NCBI GenBank assembly: GCA_011322715.1
Contig: DRLX01000285.1
Span: 1 to 6,750, forward strand
DNA: 6,750 nucleotides
Origin: Desulfobulbaceae bacterium
GTDB taxonomy: Bacteria; Desulfobacterota; Desulfobulbia; Desulfobulbales; Desulfobulbaceae
Direction of reading: 5' to 3'
Shown: positions 6,272 to 6,750 of the stretch, one piece after another
How the letters are laid out: every line of letters starts with the position of its first letter
Numbering within the stretch: the first letter of the stretch is position 1
Translations under genes and position numbers: made by a program
Notes under the pieces: generated by a model
What the model saw: the letters and a program-made list of their open reading frames with translations, nothing else
Database searches by the model: none
What the model was told of the DNA's origin: nothing

Positions 6272-6750
6272 CACAGCCTTTTCATCTGGTCCGGGCCGCG
6301 CTGAACACCGATAACCCGGCCCTGGATCAGCACCTGGCCCAGGCCATAGCGCATGGGTGAATATTTTCTGTTTTCCGGCCGCAGCTCAATGTGATCGCCC
6401 CGGTAGAAAAAACGTTTTACCGTGGCATCGTCCCCGTCGACCAGGGCAACGACGATCTCGCCGTTTTCGGCAAACTGGCGGGGCTTACAGATGGCGATGT
6501 CATTATGCAGGATGCCCGCATCCTGCATGGAATCCCCCTGCACCCGCAGGGCAAAGAGGTTGTCGCCCCGGTAGATACGGCCATCCACGATAATGTCTCC
6601 CGCCCATTCCTGCTGTGCGTACAGGGGCAGACCGGCGGCGACCCGGCCGACAATGGGAACCCTGCGTGCGGCAGTATTTTTTTGTTCAGCTCTGTGATTT
6701 TCCGGGGTGAGCCGGATAATGCGGCTGTAGCGACCCTGGCGCTGCAGCCA
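6271..6750 (-). CDS. lexA: LexA repressor, C-terminal part (5' end outside window)
   Basis: The frame is open to the window edge and 159 residues are visible, ending at TGA (6273-6271). The start lies beyond 6750; the GTG at 6588 is internal. The visible part begins at the end of the winged-helix DNA-binding domain (RYSRIIRLTP). It continues with the hinge and cleavage loop PIVGRVAAGLPLYAQQ, in which the Ala-Gly bond falls at 6634/6633. The S24-type peptidase fold follows. The nucleophile Ser is in VQGDSM (codon 6531-6529) and the general-base Lys is in ATVKRF (codon 6417-6415). Gly-to-Ser spacing is 34 residues, as in E. coli LexA, and Ser-to-Lys is 38 against 37. RecA-stimulated self-cleavage should therefore be intact. 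Roughly 45 N-terminal residues, including the recognition helix, are missing, so operator preference cannot be judged. It leads into DUF72 without a gap and probably controls this locus. Confidence 0.95.
   Translation of the reverse strand, partial: WLQRQGRYSRIIRLTPENHRAEQKNTAARRVPIVGRVAAGLPLYAQQEWAGDIIVDGRIYRGDNLFALRVQGDSMQDAGILHNDIAICKPRQFAENGEIVVALVDGDDATVKRFFYRGDHIELRPENRKYSPMRYGLGQVLIQGRVIGVQRGPDQMKRL

Noticed and set aside
6271..6588. Short stand-alone S24 peptidase (UmuD-like) starting at GTG 6588
   Set aside because: The same frame continues upstream to the window edge through the Ala-Gly cleavage site and the end of the DNA-binding domain, so this is the C-terminal part of LexA.

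Overview
The window looks like a chromosomal DNA-damage-response locus from a Gram-negative bacterium of moderately high GC. Gene order and protein style suggest a Desulfobacterota-like (former Deltaproteobacteria) genome, but this is inference from family resemblance, with no rRNA or other marker in the window. Four of the five genes lie on the minus strand and read right to left: lexA (3' part, cut by the right edge), a DUF72/YecE-family gene, an imuB-like Y-family polymerase gene, and dnaE2 (error-prone DNA polymerase III alpha). At the left edge, the 3' part of a tetratricopeptide-repeat (TPR) gene runs on the plus strand and converges on dnaE2.

Layout: 1-622, end of the TPR protein (+). 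623-838, convergent intergenic region with a weak terminator candidate and most of a long imperfect inverted repeat whose other arm is the last 14 codons of dnaE2. 839-3898, dnaE2 (-). 3895-5061, imuB-like (-), overlapping dnaE2 by 4 bp. 5062-5431, a 370-bp gap with no credible gene, filled with palindromes, including a perfect 22-bp inverted repeat. 5432-6271, DUF72 (-). 6271-6750, lexA (-), whose stop codon overlaps the DUF72 start.

The likely joint function is the SOS mutasome. LexA keeps its self-cleavage site and Ser/Lys dyad, so it should act as the damage-responsive repressor. The imuB product has lost the polymerase catalytic acids but keeps a beta-clamp-binding motif (QLSLF), as expected of a scaffold. 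DnaE2 keeps all three catalytic aspartates and would carry out translesion synthesis. The usual third member, imuA, is not visible. A DUF72 protein is translationally coupled to lexA instead, and ImuB is short at its C-terminus. This is therefore an imuA-less variant of the lexA-imuA-imuB-dnaE2 cassette, at least within the window. The most notable points are this gene content, the hairpin-filled gap splitting lexA-DUF72 from imuB-dnaE2, and the inverted repeat that forms the C-terminal tail of DnaE2.
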